NCBI GenBank assembly: GCA_934502885.1
Contig: CAKSUT010000022.1
Coordinates: forward strand, 1-37,037
From: an uncultured Eubacteriales bacterium
GTDB lineage: Bacteria; Bacillota; Clostridia; Oscillospirales; CAG-382
Direction: 5' to 3'
Length of the DNA stretch: 37,037 nucleotides
Under the pieces are notes generated by a model, which was not told the origin of the DNA, did no database searches, and saw only the letters and a list, made by a program, of their open reading frames with translations. Position numbers and translations under genes: made by a program. Of this stretch, positions 22,504-32,202 are shown piece after piece; position 1 is the first letter of the stretch, and each line of letters begins with the position of its first letter.

Positions 22504-25107
22504 ATGCCGTATACCCCTATGATGCAGCAATACTTTGAAATAAAGGATCAGTATAAGGATCATCTGCTTTTCTACCGCCTCGGTGACTTTTACGAGATGT
22601 TCTTCGACGATGCACTTGTGGCTTCGAGAGAGCTTGACCTCACTCTTACCGGGCGAGATTGCGGCATGGAGGAAAGAGCGCCGATGTGCGGAGTTCCTTT
22701 TCACAGCGCAGATTCGTATATAGCGCGCCTTGTAAAAAAAGGCTATAAGGTTGCGGTTTGCGAACAGCTCGAAGATCCGGCACTTGCAAAAGGAATAGTA
22801 AAAAGGGACGTTATAAGGATAATCACACCGGGAACGGTGACTGATGGTTCACTGCTTGTCGAAACAAAAAACAACTACCTCTGTGCACTTTGCGCGGATA
22901 TGAGCGGAGTCGGTATGGCGGTGGCGGATATCACGACTGCTGATATTTTCGCAACGGATATTTCATTTGACGACGACGGCAGTCATTCGAAGCTTATGTC
23001 GGAGCTTGCGGTGTACACGCCGAGCGAGGTCATAACAAATATGACAAAGGAGGATCTCGGCGCGGCATACGATTATCTGCACGGCAAACTGAACTCTTTC
23101 GTATCACTCGAATGCGAGATGCCGCAGGCAGATACGGAGCTTCTTCGCAAGCAGTTCGGCGAGGACTTCGAGGAAAAGAATGAGATTCCGGCGGCGTCAC
23201 CGTCGCTCTCGGCTCTCACCGCACTTCTGCGCTACATAAAGGAAACGCAGAAAACCGATATATCTTACATAAATAAGATTTCGTATTACACAAACGAACA
23301 GTTTCTTGCGATAGACGTAAACACACGCCGAAACCTCGAGCTTTGCGAGGCGATGAGAACAGGCGAGAAAAAAGGAACGCTTCTCTGGGTTCTCGATAAA
23401 ACCAAAACAAGTGCCGGTTCACGGCTTCTGCGCAAATGGATAGAGCATCCCCTTGTATCGCTTGCCGGTATAAGAAAGCGCCAGGAGGCTGTAAAGGCGC
23501 TTTATGATAATTACATCATAAAAGAAGAGCTTGCACTCGCGCTTGAAAAGACCAACGACCTCGAACGCCTTATGTCCAAGATGATATACGGTTCGGCAAA
23601 CGCCAAGGATATGGTCGGAATGCTTGCGACGATAAAGAGACTGCCAGATATCAAGGAACAGCTTCTGAAAATAGAGACGGGAGAGCTTCACAGACTCGGC
23701 GATGAGCTTGACACTCTCGACGATATCGGCGACTACATAGCATCGGCTATAGTGGACGATCCGCCCTTCTCAATCCGCGAGGGCGGCATAATAAGACCCG
23801 GATTCTCCGCGGACGTTGACGAACTCCATTCGCTTATGGGTGAGGGGAAGGACTGGATCGCAAAAATTGAAGCCGAAGAGCGTGAAAAGACCGGCATAAA
23901 AAATCTCAAAATCGGATATAACCGTGTATTCGGCTACTACATTGAGGTGACAAATTCATTCAAGGATCTCGTCCCCGAAACTTACATAAGAAAACAGACG
24001 CTTTCAGGCTGCGAAAGATACGTCACCGACGAGCTTAAGAAAATGGAGGAAAAGATACTCAGCGCACAGGATAAGATAGTTGCGCTTGAATATGAGCTCT
24101 TCTGTATGCTCCGCGAGTACATCACAAAGTCGGTCGTTAGAGTGCAGAAAACCGCCGAGATTATAGCTGAAGCAGACGTTTATGCGGCGCTTGCCGACGC
24201 GGCGCTAAAGAACAATTACGTTTGCCCCGAGGTCGATACCTCGGATAAACTCGAGATAAAGGACGGACGTCACCCCGTCGTCGAAAAGACGCTTTCGGGC
24301 GGTGTTATGTTCGTTCCAAACGATACAGAGCTTGACTCCAAAAAGAGCCTTATGCTTATTACAGGACCGAATATGGCAGGTAAATCGACGTATATGCGCC
24401 AGAATGCGCTTATCGTCGTAATGGCGCAGATAGGCTCGTTTGTGCCGGCAAGCAGTGCGAGAATAGGCATTGTCGATAAGGTGTTCACACGTGTCGGTGC
24501 CTCCGACGATCTTGCCTCCGGTCAGTCAACCTTTATGCTTGAAATGACAGAGGTTGCTTATATACTCAAAAACGCCACCAAAAGAAGCTTTATCGTTTAC
24601 GACGAAATAGGCAGAGGAACTTCAACCTTCGACGGCATGAGCATAGCACGCTCCATTGCGGAATACACGGCGTCCAAAATCGGTGCAAAAACGATGTTCG
24701 CCACCCACTATCATGAGCTTACCGTGCTTGAGGACAGACTTCCCGGTGTGTGCAATTACAGTATTGCCGCAAAAAAGAGGGGAGACGACGTCGTATTCCT
24801 GCGCAAGATAGTAAAAGGCTCCGCCGATGACAGCTACGGAATCGAAGTAGCGAAGCTTGCAGGCGTCCCTAATCCCGTCATAAAGCGTGCGAAAGAGGTT
24901 CTCAAGAGCCTCGATGGAGAGGGTGAAGTGCCGGCGTATATGCTCAAGAAAAAGAGTGCAGAGAACGACGGCGGACTGAACAATATAACCATTGAGGATA
25001 TGTCAAAGAACGAGGTGTTCGAGATTATCAAAAAGTTGGATATCAATACAACCTCGCCTATAGAAGCTCTGCAAAAGCTGTATGAGCTGAAAAAGTATAC
25101 GGAATAA
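22504..25107 (+). CDS. mutS: DNA mismatch repair protein MutS
   Basis: MutS (867 residues) recognises mismatches and recruits MutL. The mismatch-reading motif GDFYE has F29 and E31. The ATPase domain shows Walker A GPNMAGKS (621-628) and Walker B with D700-E701 in VYDEIGRGTSTFDG, then ATHYHEL. The connector, lever and clamp regions are of normal length. GGAGG lies 11 bases before the ATG. The gene is 34 bp before mutL and follows miaB-ymcA, the standard Firmicutes order. Confidence 0.98.
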   Translation: MPYTPMMQQYFEIKDQYKDHLLFYRLGDFYEMFFDDALVASRELDLTLTGRDCGMEERAPMCGVPFHSADSYIARLVKKGYKVAVCEQLEDPALAKGIVKRDVIRIITPGTVTDGSLLVETKNNYLCALCADMSGVGMAVADITTADIFATDISFDDDGSHSKLMSELAVYTPSEVITNMTKEDLGAAYDYLHGKLNSFVSLECEMPQADTELLRKQFGEDFEEKNEIPAASPSLSALTALLRYIKETQKTDISYINKISYYTNEQFLAIDVNTRRNLELCEAMRTGEKKGTLLWVLDKTKTSAGSRLLRKWIEHPLVSLAGIRKRQEAVKALYDNYIIKEELALALEKTNDLERLMSKMIYGSANAKDMVGMLATIKRLPDIKEQLLKIETGELHRLGDELDTLDDIGDYIASAIVDDPPFSIREGGIIRPGFSADVDELHSLMGEGKDWIAKIEAEEREKTGIKNLKIGYNRVFGYYIEVTNSFKDLVPETYIRKQTLSGCERYVTDELKKMEEKILSAQDKIVALEYELFCMLREYITKSVVRVQKTAEIIAEADVYAALADAALKNNYVCPEVDTSDKLEIKDGRHPVVEKTLSGGVMFVPNDTELDSKKSLMLITGPNMAGKSTYMRQNALIVVMAQIGSFVPASSARIGIVDKVFTRVGASDDLASGQSTFMLEMTEVAYILKNATKRSFIVYDEIGRGTSTFDGMSIARSIAEYTASKIGAKTMFATHYHELTVLEDRLPGVCNYSIAAKKRGDDVVFLRKIVKGSADDSYGIEVAKLAGVPNPVIKRAKEVLKSLDGEGEVPAYMLKKKSAENDGGLNNITIEDMSKNEVFEIIKKLDINTTSPIEALQKLYELKKYTE

Positions 25108-25141
25108 ACGGTAACATCCGAAAGAAAGGAGCGGCAGTGAG

Positions 25142-27445
25142 ATGGGCATAATAAACGTACTCGATAAATCAACGGCAAATCTTATTGCCGCAGGAGAGGT
25201 TGTCGAAAGACCGGCATCCGCAATAAAGGAGCTTCTCGAGAACTGTGCGGACGCAGGAGCGTCTAATGTCACCGTCGAGATAAAAAACGGCGGCTCAACC
25301 TATATAAGAGTCACCGACGACGGCTGCGGCATGGCGAAAGAGGACGTGCCGACAAGTATACTCCGCCACGCAACGAGCAAAATACGCACAAAGGACGACC
25401 TTGCCGCAATAGGAACTCTCGGATTCAGAGGCGAGGCTCTTGCCGCAATATCGTCCGTGACAAGACTCTCCATTATGACAAAGCGTGCCTGCGACGGAAT
25501 GGGAACCCTCTTTGAGAGCGAGTTCGGCGCAAGAGGAACGCTCACCGAGGCAGGATGCCCGAACGGCACGACGATTATCGCGCGTGACCTTTTCGAGAAC
25601 GTCCCGGCAAGGAGAAAGTTCCTCAAAAAGGACTCGACCGAAGCACAGGCGGTTCTTGCGGCGGCAGAAAAGTTTGCGCTGTCACGTCCCTATATTTCGA
25701 TTTGCTGTATCTCGGACGGTGTGCAGAAGCTGAAAACTCCGGGGGACGGAATAGCGGCGAACTGCATATACTCCGCTCTCGGACGCGATTTCGCCGACGG
25801 AATGATAAGCGCGGAGTATTCTCTCGGAGGTATAAGCGTCGGCGGTTTTGTCTGCAAACCCGAAAAGTGCAGACCCAACCGCAGTATGCAGAACTTTTTC
25901 ATCAACGAAAGATACGTTCGTTCGAGAACTATGATGGCGGCTCTTGAGGAGGGTTTCAGAAGCTATTGCCCGGTCGGTAAGTTTCCGGGTGCGGTATTGT
26001 ACCTTACGATAGATACGAGCCTTGTTGACGTAAACATCCACCCTGCAAAGCTTGAGGTCAAGTTTGTCAATGAGAGAGCGGTGTTTGAAGCGGTCTATTA
26101 TGCCGTGAGAAACGCTCTTACAAGGGGAACCTCCGGTGCAAGACTCTTTGCCGAAAACAGAGTCGGCGAGGAGGATTCACTTCAAAGCCGCAGAATAAAA
26201 CCGTCTCACCTTACAAAGGCTTTCCCGGTAACGGAGACTGTAGAGAAACCGCCCGACGCGGTGCCGGGCATCGGCGCGGACAAAGAGGCGTCGAATGCCG
26301 GCGTGTCTTCTAAAACCGCCGCGGAACCTATGCAGACCGCAGATACCGTACCACGCGCAAGGACTATTGAAGAAATAGCGAAAATTTTCGACAGCGAACA
26401 CGAGACGGTACTCGGCGACAGCGGTGAAAACCGCGAAAACGGAAATAAGAGTCGTGAACCTCCGCCTCCCGTGGCGTCAGCCGAGGAACACATGAAATAC
26501 ATAAAGAACGTAAGTATTTCAATTCCGAAAGGCAGTGCGGAGAACGCCGGTGCAAAAACCCCCGGCATGGCCGAGAAGCTCATGGCGGAAATGGGAAAAA
26601 GTCTCGGAGATATCGGTGCTCCGAACGATAAGAGCGACTATCTGAAAGGCATCGAAAATCCGGAAAGCATTGCCGTTCCGAATGCGGATAATGCGGAGTC
26701 TTCCGCAGAATCGCGCGCAACCGCACCTCAATTCACCGCAAAGCCTGCCGTAAACGCCTCCGACAGGGAAAAGCGTCCGCCGGCAAAGCCGCTTGAAACC
26801 ACCGTTTCAATGCTCGACAGCGACGACGACGGAGTCAGCGGAATATCCGAAAAGGAAGTGCTTGAAAAGCGTGTGAAACGCGGTGTGAGAATAGTCGGAG
26901 AGGTTTTCAACGCTTATATTATCGTTGAGTCGGAGGGGTGTATGTACCTTGTCGATAAGCACGCCGCTCATGAGAGAATTATCTACGAGAACATGAAAAC
27001 CGGCAAGCGCGACGGCGGCATACAGCTGCTTCTCGAGCCTGTGAGCGTTACGGTAAGCTCTAAAGAAGCCGAGGCAATAAGCGAATACGGCGATTACATA
27101 ACAAAGACCGGCTTTTCGTTCGAGGTGTTCGGCGTGAATACTTATCTTCTGAGGGGACTTCCTCCAGAGGTTGATATAAGCGACGGAAAGGATCTCTTCG
27201 TTTTTCTCGCCGGAAGACTTGCCTGCGGCAACGGACGCGCCGTCGGAGATATATTCGACAAAGCTCTCTATACCGCGGCGTGCAAAGCTGCGGTGAAAGC
27301 GGGACAGAGAACTTCAGCTCTCAGTAACGCAGTCATTATCGATAAGCTCTTTTCAAACGAAAGCGTGCTGTATTGTCCTCACGGACGTCCGGTACTCATA
27401 AAGTTTGAGAAAGGGAAGCTTGACAGAATGTTCGCAAGAACGTAA
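25142..27445 (+). CDS. mutL: DNA mismatch repair endonuclease MutL
   Basis: MutL (767 residues) couples MutS to strand removal. The GHL ATPase domain has IKELLENCADAGA, VTDDGCGM and LGFRGEALAAISSV, and ends about residue 330. A long low-complexity linker (about 335-575, rich in Ala, Glu and Pro) follows. The C-terminal domain carries the endonuclease motif D605-KHAAHERIIYE616 and, near the end, CPHGRP (745-750), both features of nicking MutL proteins in bacteria without MutH. At 767 residues it is longer than the typical 620-650, and the excess is in the linker. AAAGGAG lies upstream of the ATG. Confidence 0.97.
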   Translation: MGIINVLDKSTANLIAAGEVVERPASAIKELLENCADAGASNVTVEIKNGGSTYIRVTDDGCGMAKEDVPTSILRHATSKIRTKDDLAAIGTLGFRGEALAAISSVTRLSIMTKRACDGMGTLFESEFGARGTLTEAGCPNGTTIIARDLFENVPARRKFLKKDSTEAQAVLAAAEKFALSRPYISICCISDGVQKLKTPGDGIAANCIYSALGRDFADGMISAEYSLGGISVGGFVCKPEKCRPNRSMQNFFINERYVRSRTMMAALEEGFRSYCPVGKFPGAVLYLTIDTSLVDVNIHPAKLEVKFVNERAVFEAVYYAVRNALTRGTSGARLFAENRVGEEDSLQSRRIKPSHLTKAFPVTETVEKPPDAVPGIGADKEASNAGVSSKTAAEPMQTADTVPRARTIEEIAKIFDSEHETVLGDSGENRENGNKSREPPPPVASAEEHMKYIKNVSISIPKGSAENAGAKTPGMAEKLMAEMGKSLGDIGAPNDKSDYLKGIENPESIAVPNADNAESSAESRATAPQFTAKPAVNASDREKRPPAKPLETTVSMLDSDDDGVSGISEKEVLEKRVKRGVRIVGEVFNAYIIVESEGCMYLVDKHAAHERIIYENMKTGKRDGGIQLLLEPVSVTVSSKEAEAISEYGDYITKTGFSFEVFGVNTYLLRGLPPEVDISDGKDLFVFLAGRLACGNGRAVGDIFDKALYTAACKAAVKAGQRTSALSNAVIIDKLFSNESVLYCPHGRPVLIKFEKGKLDRMFART

Positions 27446-27482
27446 CTGTCATGATACAGGATAACACGAAAGGAAACAAAAG

Positions 27483-28631
27483 GTGAAAAACAGCAAGTTT
27501 ACACTAAAAAAGCAGGAGGGTACGGCAAGGCGCGGAGAATTTGAAACGCCTCACGGCACGATTCAGACTCCCGTATTCATGAACGTCGGCACATCCGCCG
27601 CGATAAAGGGTGCGGTTTCCACAAAAGACCTTATCGATTGCAGATGCACCGTCGAACTATCCAATACCTACCACCTCCATATCCGTCCCGGCGACGCCGT
27701 CATAAAGGAACTCGGAGGACTGCACAAATTTTTCAACTGGAGCGGACCGATACTTACCGACAGCGGCGGATTTCAGGTTTTCTCCCTTGCGGTACTTCGC
27801 AAGATAACCGAAGAGGGAGTTACGTTTGCGTCGCATATGGACGGAAAGCGCATATTTATGGGACCGAAGGAGAGCATGAAAATTCAGGCTAACCTCGGCT
27901 CGACAATCGCGATGGCTTTCGACGAGTGCATAGCGAACCCGGCGGAGTATAACTACACAAAGCGCTCCTGCGAAAGAACGACACGCTGGCTTAAGATCTG
28001 CAAGGAGGAGGTTGCAAAGAACAACGAGCTTTCCGATGCGGTAAATCCCCGTCAGCTCCTTTTCGGCATAAATCAAGGTTCGACATATGCCGACCTCAGA
28101 ACCAACCACATGAAGGAAATAGCTGAGCTTGACCTTGACGGTTACGCAATAGGCGGTCTTGCCGTAGGCGAAAGTGCGGATGATATGTACCGCATAATCG
28201 AGGCGGTAGAACCGTTTATGCCGAAGGACAAGCCGAGATACCTCATGGGTGTCGGAACCCCGGTAAATATCCTTGAGGGCGTTTGGAGAGGTGTTGACTT
28301 TTTTGACTGCGTAATGCCCAGCCGTAACGCACGCCACGGAAACCTCTTTACATGGGAGGGACACATGAACCTCAACAACAATAAGTACGAGCGTGATCCC
28401 CGACCCATATCAGCAAGCTGCGATTGCCCGACGTGCCGTAACTATTCGAGAGCGTATATACGCCACCTCTTCAAGGCGAGAGAGCTTCTCGGTATGAGAC
28501 TCTGCGTCCTGCACAACCTCTATTTCTACAACACCATGATGGAGCAGATAAGACTTGCGCTCGACGAGGGACGTTACGAGAGCTTCTATAACGAAATGCG
28601 TGTAAGACTCGGCGAAAGAGTAGACGACTAA
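27483..28631 (+). CDS. tgt: queuine tRNA-ribosyltransferase (tRNA-guanine transglycosylase)
   Basis: Tgt (382 residues) exchanges the wobble guanine of GUN anticodons for preQ1 in the queuosine pathway. The proton-handling D93 lies in ILTDSGGFQ and the nucleophile D275 in VDFFDCVMPSRNARHG. Zinc ligands are C313, C315 and C318 (CDCPTC) with H344. Start is GTG preceded by AAAGGA. No queA is adjacent, though queA-tgt-yajC is a common order; tgt is followed here by yajC. Confidence 0.97.
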   Translation: MKNSKFTLKKQEGTARRGEFETPHGTIQTPVFMNVGTSAAIKGAVSTKDLIDCRCTVELSNTYHLHIRPGDAVIKELGGLHKFFNWSGPILTDSGGFQVFSLAVLRKITEEGVTFASHMDGKRIFMGPKESMKIQANLGSTIAMAFDECIANPAEYNYTKRSCERTTRWLKICKEEVAKNNELSDAVNPRQLLFGINQGSTYADLRTNHMKEIAELDLDGYAIGGLAVGESADDMYRIIEAVEPFMPKDKPRYLMGVGTPVNILEGVWRGVDFFDCVMPSRNARHGNLFTWEGHMNLNNNKYERDPRPISASCDCPTCRNYSRAYIRHLFKARELLGMRLCVLHNLYFYNTMMEQIRLALDEGRYESFYNEMRVRLGERVDD

Positions 28632-28666
28632 TAAATTATATTTTTATATTTCAGGAGGAACAAAAT

Positions 28667-29092
28667 ATGTTCAGCACAGCACTTAACAACACTATTCTCA
28701 CCATGTCCGCAAAGGCTCTTGAGGGCGAGACGGCTGCACAGAGCCCCATGGCAGGCGGAATTTCTTCGATACTCATACTCGTTGTATTCGTTGCGTTCAT
28801 GTACTTCTTTATCATGCGTCCTCAGAAGAAGCAGGAAGCAGAAACTAAGAAGATGCGCGACAGCATAACTGTCGGCGACGAGGTAACGACAATCGGCGGA
28901 CTTATAGGCAGAGTCTGCAACGTTAGAGACGATACAATAACAATCGAAAACGGTGCGGACAGAACAAGAATCAAGGTCGCTCGCTGGGCTATACGCTCTA
29001 TCGAGAAGAAGTTCGGCGAAACCGAAACCGAGGAAGCCAAGAAGACCTCTTACAAGGTAAAGAAGAGCGAAAAGGCCGAAGAAAACAAGTAA
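28667..29092 (+). CDS. yajC: preprotein translocase subunit YajC
   Basis: YajC (141 residues) has one N-terminal membrane segment (about 30-50: SSILILVVFVAFMYFFIMRP) and then the signature RPQKKQEAETKKMRDSITVGDEVTTIGGLIG. It is an accessory of the Sec translocon with SecDF. The tail (about 105-141) is rich in Lys and Glu. AGGAGG precedes the ATG. The tgt-yajC order is widespread; secD and secF are not in view. Confidence 0.95.
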   Translation: MFSTALNNTILTMSAKALEGETAAQSPMAGGISSILILVVFVAFMYFFIMRPQKKQEAETKKMRDSITVGDEVTTIGGLIGRVCNVRDDTITIENGADRTRIKVARWAIRSIEKKFGETETEEAKKTSYKVKKSEKAEENK

Positions 29093-29180
29093 TAAGTGCG
29101 AAATGCGCCGTTTGCGGAATATTTTCCCGTCCCTCCAAATAAATTGTATTGATATTTAAGTACGATTCGGAGGAACGGTC

Positions 29181-29666
29181 ATGACAACAAGTACTCACAC
29201 AGACGGTGCAAAGACGCAAAACAAAAGAAACGGTGAACGAGGGAGCGCGAACTCACTGCCGCGCGGAATACTCTTCGGCGCGCTTGCAGGATTTGCCGCT
29301 CAGGCAGCAGTAATTGCGGTGTCTGCTTTTGTCCTCTCCGGTCTTGAAGATCCGGCGGTGGGCTTTGACATCTGCGCTGTTTTGTCGTCCGTAGCTTCCG
29401 GGATTTTTGCCGGTAAAACTGCGGCTTCAAAAAACAAAAGTCGAAACGGAATTCTTTGCGGCATAGGTTCTGCCGGAATAATGGCGGCGGTGCTTATCGT
29501 TTTGTCATGCGTATTTGTACCCGAAGCCTTTACAGCATGGGTGCCTTATACGTGTCTCGGGGTGATGTTTGCACTTTCCGCATTCACTGCCGGAAAAGAT
29601 AAAAAGGAACGCAAAAGAAATGCAAAAACAGCGGTAAAACGCAGAAGAAATAAATTTGATAACTGA
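29181..29666 (+). CDS. TIGR04086 family membrane protein
   Basis: This 161-residue protein has four predicted membrane segments (about 29-52, 58-78, 88-110 and 115-133), with basic ends and a Lys/Arg-rich C-terminus (KDKKERKRNAKTAVKRRRN). This plan and its place after yajC fit the TIGR04086 (YrzE-like) family of Firmicutes, whose function is unknown. GGAGG lies before the ATG. It starts 88 bp after yajC. Confidence 0.7.
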   Translation: MTTSTHTDGAKTQNKRNGERGSANSLPRGILFGALAGFAAQAAVIAVSAFVLSGLEDPAVGFDICAVLSSVASGIFAGKTAASKNKSRNGILCGIGSAGIMAAVLIVLSCVFVPEAFTAWVPYTCLGVMFALSAFTAGKDKKERKRNAKTAVKRRRNKFDN

Positions 29667-29677
29667 AAGGTAAAGAT

Positions 29678-30715
29678 GTGTCGTTTGATAGATGCGTTCC
29701 GTCGGCGGCACTAAGTGTTGAAAAAATGGGACTTAATTGGTTTGTCTGCGCAATACTCAGTACGCTTCTCTGGGCTTGCGCCGACTTGTTTTACAAAAAA
29801 GGTGCGGATTCCGAAGATAAGTACAGCCATCTCAGAACGGTTATAATGGTCGGATTCGTAATGGGAATACACGCAATCGCTTACATGATAATAAACAAAC
29901 TGGAATTTAATCCGATGCATCTGCTTCTTTATCTGCCGGTGTCGTTCTGTTACATATTCTCAATGACGGTCGGATATATCGGACTTAGATATCTTGAACT
30001 CAGCATCGTATCTCCGATACAGAATTCATCCGGTGCGGTCGCTGCAATACTGCTTTTCTTCCTCGGCGGCGCAAAGATAGGCGAGCTTGTGACGCCTACG
30101 GGAATGATAAACGTTGTCGGCATACTCATAATAACCGCCGGCGTTCTCGGACTTGCGTTTATCGAGAAGAAGGAAGAGATTCCGGTCAAAGTCACGAGTG
30201 AAAACAAGAAGTATATAAGCGGTCTTGTCGCAATATGCTTCCCGATTGTGTACTGCATATTCGACTCTCTCGGAACGGTTCTCGATGGTGTATATCTCGA
30301 CCAGAGAGAGATAATGACCTCAGACGAGGCTCTTATCGCATATGAACTTACATTCCTGATAGCGGCGGTTGTGTGCCTCCTTTTTCTCACGGTTGTTAAG
30401 AAGGAAAAGTTCTCAATAATAGGAGAGAGAGATAAAGGCTTTGCTGCAATATTCGAGACTGCCGGTCAGTTCTTCTATGTATTCGCAATGGAGGGCGAGG
30501 CAATCGTCGCAGCTCCCATCGTCGCAAGCTATTGCATATTCTCCGTAATACTTTCGAGAATCTTCCTCAAAGAAAAGCTTTCAAGGATGAAGTACGTGAC
30601 CGTTGCCCTTGTTATGGCAGGTATCGTGATACTCGGAATAAGTGAGGGAATAAGCGAGGAATACGGCGATGAGATTTCCGAAGAGGACGTTGTGACGGTA
30701 AGTGCGGTTGAGTAA
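29678..30715 (+). CDS. EamA/DMT-family transporter
   Basis: The 345-residue protein has about ten membrane segments in two halves of five, as in drug/metabolite transporters (EamA). It begins LNWFVCAILSTLLWACADLFYKKG, and a mid-protein segment reads LSIVSPIQNSSGAVAAILLFFLGG. The second half has FETAGQFFYVFAMEGEAIVAAPIVASYC. The C-terminus is acidic and soluble. The GTG at 29678 has GAAAGG seven bases upstream, but adds 16 residues before the usual start; ATG 29726 gives a more typical N-terminus yet lacks a ribosome binding site. The substrate is unknown. Confidence 0.8.
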   Translation: MSFDRCVPSAALSVEKMGLNWFVCAILSTLLWACADLFYKKGADSEDKYSHLRTVIMVGFVMGIHAIAYMIINKLEFNPMHLLLYLPVSFCYIFSMTVGYIGLRYLELSIVSPIQNSSGAVAAILLFFLGGAKIGELVTPTGMINVVGILIITAGVLGLAFIEKKEEIPVKVTSENKKYISGLVAICFPIVYCIFDSLGTVLDGVYLDQREIMTSDEALIAYELTFLIAAVVCLLFLTVVKKEKFSIIGERDKGFAAIFETAGQFFYVFAMEGEAIVAAPIVASYCIFSVILSRIFLKEKLSRMKYVTVALVMAGIVILGISEGISEEYGDEISEEDVVTVSAVE

Positions 30716-30781
30716 CGAGGTAAAAGGATTTTTCGGTGCATACCGCACTGATTTTTGTGAAAGGATTGGAGGAACGATGAT

Positions 30782-32179
30782 ATGATGAAAAAGGACGTAG
30801 TAATTGTGGGAGCCGGTCCTGCCGGAATTTTCACGGCTCTCGAAATGCTGCGTTGCGGCAGTAAGAAAAGCATACTCATAATAGAAAAAGGAAAGCCTGT
30901 TGAGGAGAGACGTTGCCCAAAAGCGAAAACAAAGCAGTGCGTAAACTGCAAGCCGCATTGCCACATAACCACCGGCTTCTCCGGTGCGGGTGCGTTTTCC
31001 GACGGCAAGCTTTCTCTCAGCTATGAGGTTGGCGGAGACCTTCCGTCGCTCATAGGCGAGAATACTGCTCAGGAAATAATCGACTATACCGACAAAATAT
31101 ACCTCGATTTCGGTGCGGATACAAAGGTTGAGGGCGTCGGAAACTACGAGGAAGTAAAGGAGATAAGAAAGAGAGCCATTCAGGCAGGACTCCGCCTTGT
31201 TGACTGTCCGATACGTCACCTCGGCACGGAAAAAGCACAGGAGATATACTATGCAATCGAACAGCACCTTCACTCGAAGGGAGTCGAGATGATGTTTGAG
31301 TACGAATGCAAGGACATAATCTTCGGCAACGAAGGCGACTGCATAGGTGTAAGAGTTGAGGACAACCACGGAAACACAAGCGAGATTTATGCCGACGTAA
31401 CGGTTATCGCAACAGGACGAAGAGGCGCAGATTGGCTCGAGAAAATCTGTGCCGAACACGATATCGCTCATCAGCCGGGAACGGTTGACATAGGCGTTCG
31501 CGTCGAGGTCAGAAACGAGGTCATGGAAACGGTAAATAAGGTTCTCTATGAGTCGAAGCTCATAGGTTATCCTAAGCCGTTCAAGAATAAGGTTCGTACC
31601 TTCTGTCAGAACCCCGGCGGATTCGTCAGTCAGGAGAACTACGACAACAACCTCGCCGTCGTAAACGGTCATTCGTACAAGGAGAAAAAGTCCAACAATA
31701 CGAACCTCTCCATTCTTTGCTCGCACAACTTCAGCGTGCCGTTCAATCAGCCGATAGAGTATGCGCAGAAGGTCGGTGAGCTTACGAATATGCTCGGTGC
31801 GGGACACATTCTCGTTCAGCGTTTCGGAGACATCCTCGACGGAAAACGCACATGGCCGAAGGAACTTTCTCAGTCCAACCTCAAGCCTACTCTCGTCGAT
31901 GCCGTAGCAGGCGACATCACGGCGGCAATGCCTTACCGCGCAATGACCAACATTATAAACTTTATCCAGGCGGTTGATCACGTTGTGCCGGGCTTTGCGT
32001 CTATAGAAACGCTTCTCTATTCTCCGGAGCTTAAGTTCTACAGCAACAGAGTAAAGATGGACGAAAACCTCTCGACGAGCGTAAAGGGACTCCACTGCCT
32101 CGGAGACTCGAGCGGCTGGACAAGAGGACTTATGATGGCGTCCGTAATGGGTGTTATCATGGGAAGAAGGCTTAAGTGA
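30782..32179 (+). CDS. COG2509-type FAD-dependent dehydrogenase
   Basis: The 465-residue flavoprotein starts MMKKDVVIVGAGPAGIFTAL with a clear FAD-binding Rossmann fold. Residues about 43-80 contain RRCPKAKTKQCVNCKPHCH and then GFSGAGAFSDGKLSLS, four closely spaced Cys before a conserved Gly-rich stretch, as in uncharacterised dehydrogenases of COG2509. Near the end CLGDSSGWTRGLMMASVMG is the second FAD-contact site. The reaction is unknown. GGAGG lies nine bases before the ATG; a second ATG follows at once. Its stop overlaps upstream in-frame start codons of the next gene. Confidence 0.85.
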   Translation: MMKKDVVIVGAGPAGIFTALEMLRCGSKKSILIIEKGKPVEERRCPKAKTKQCVNCKPHCHITTGFSGAGAFSDGKLSLSYEVGGDLPSLIGENTAQEIIDYTDKIYLDFGADTKVEGVGNYEEVKEIRKRAIQAGLRLVDCPIRHLGTEKAQEIYYAIEQHLHSKGVEMMFEYECKDIIFGNEGDCIGVRVEDNHGNTSEIYADVTVIATGRRGADWLEKICAEHDIAHQPGTVDIGVRVEVRNEVMETVNKVLYESKLIGYPKPFKNKVRTFCQNPGGFVSQENYDNNLAVVNGHSYKEKKSNNTNLSILCSHNFSVPFNQPIEYAQKVGELTNMLGAGHILVQRFGDILDGKRTWPKELSQSNLKPTLVDAVAGDITAAMPYRAMTNIINFIQAVDHVVPGFASIETLLYSPELKFYSNRVKMDENLSTSVKGLHCLGDSSGWTRGLMMASVMGVIMGRRLK

Positions 32180-32202
32180 TGGGCGCGGAAGGTATACGAA
32201 GT

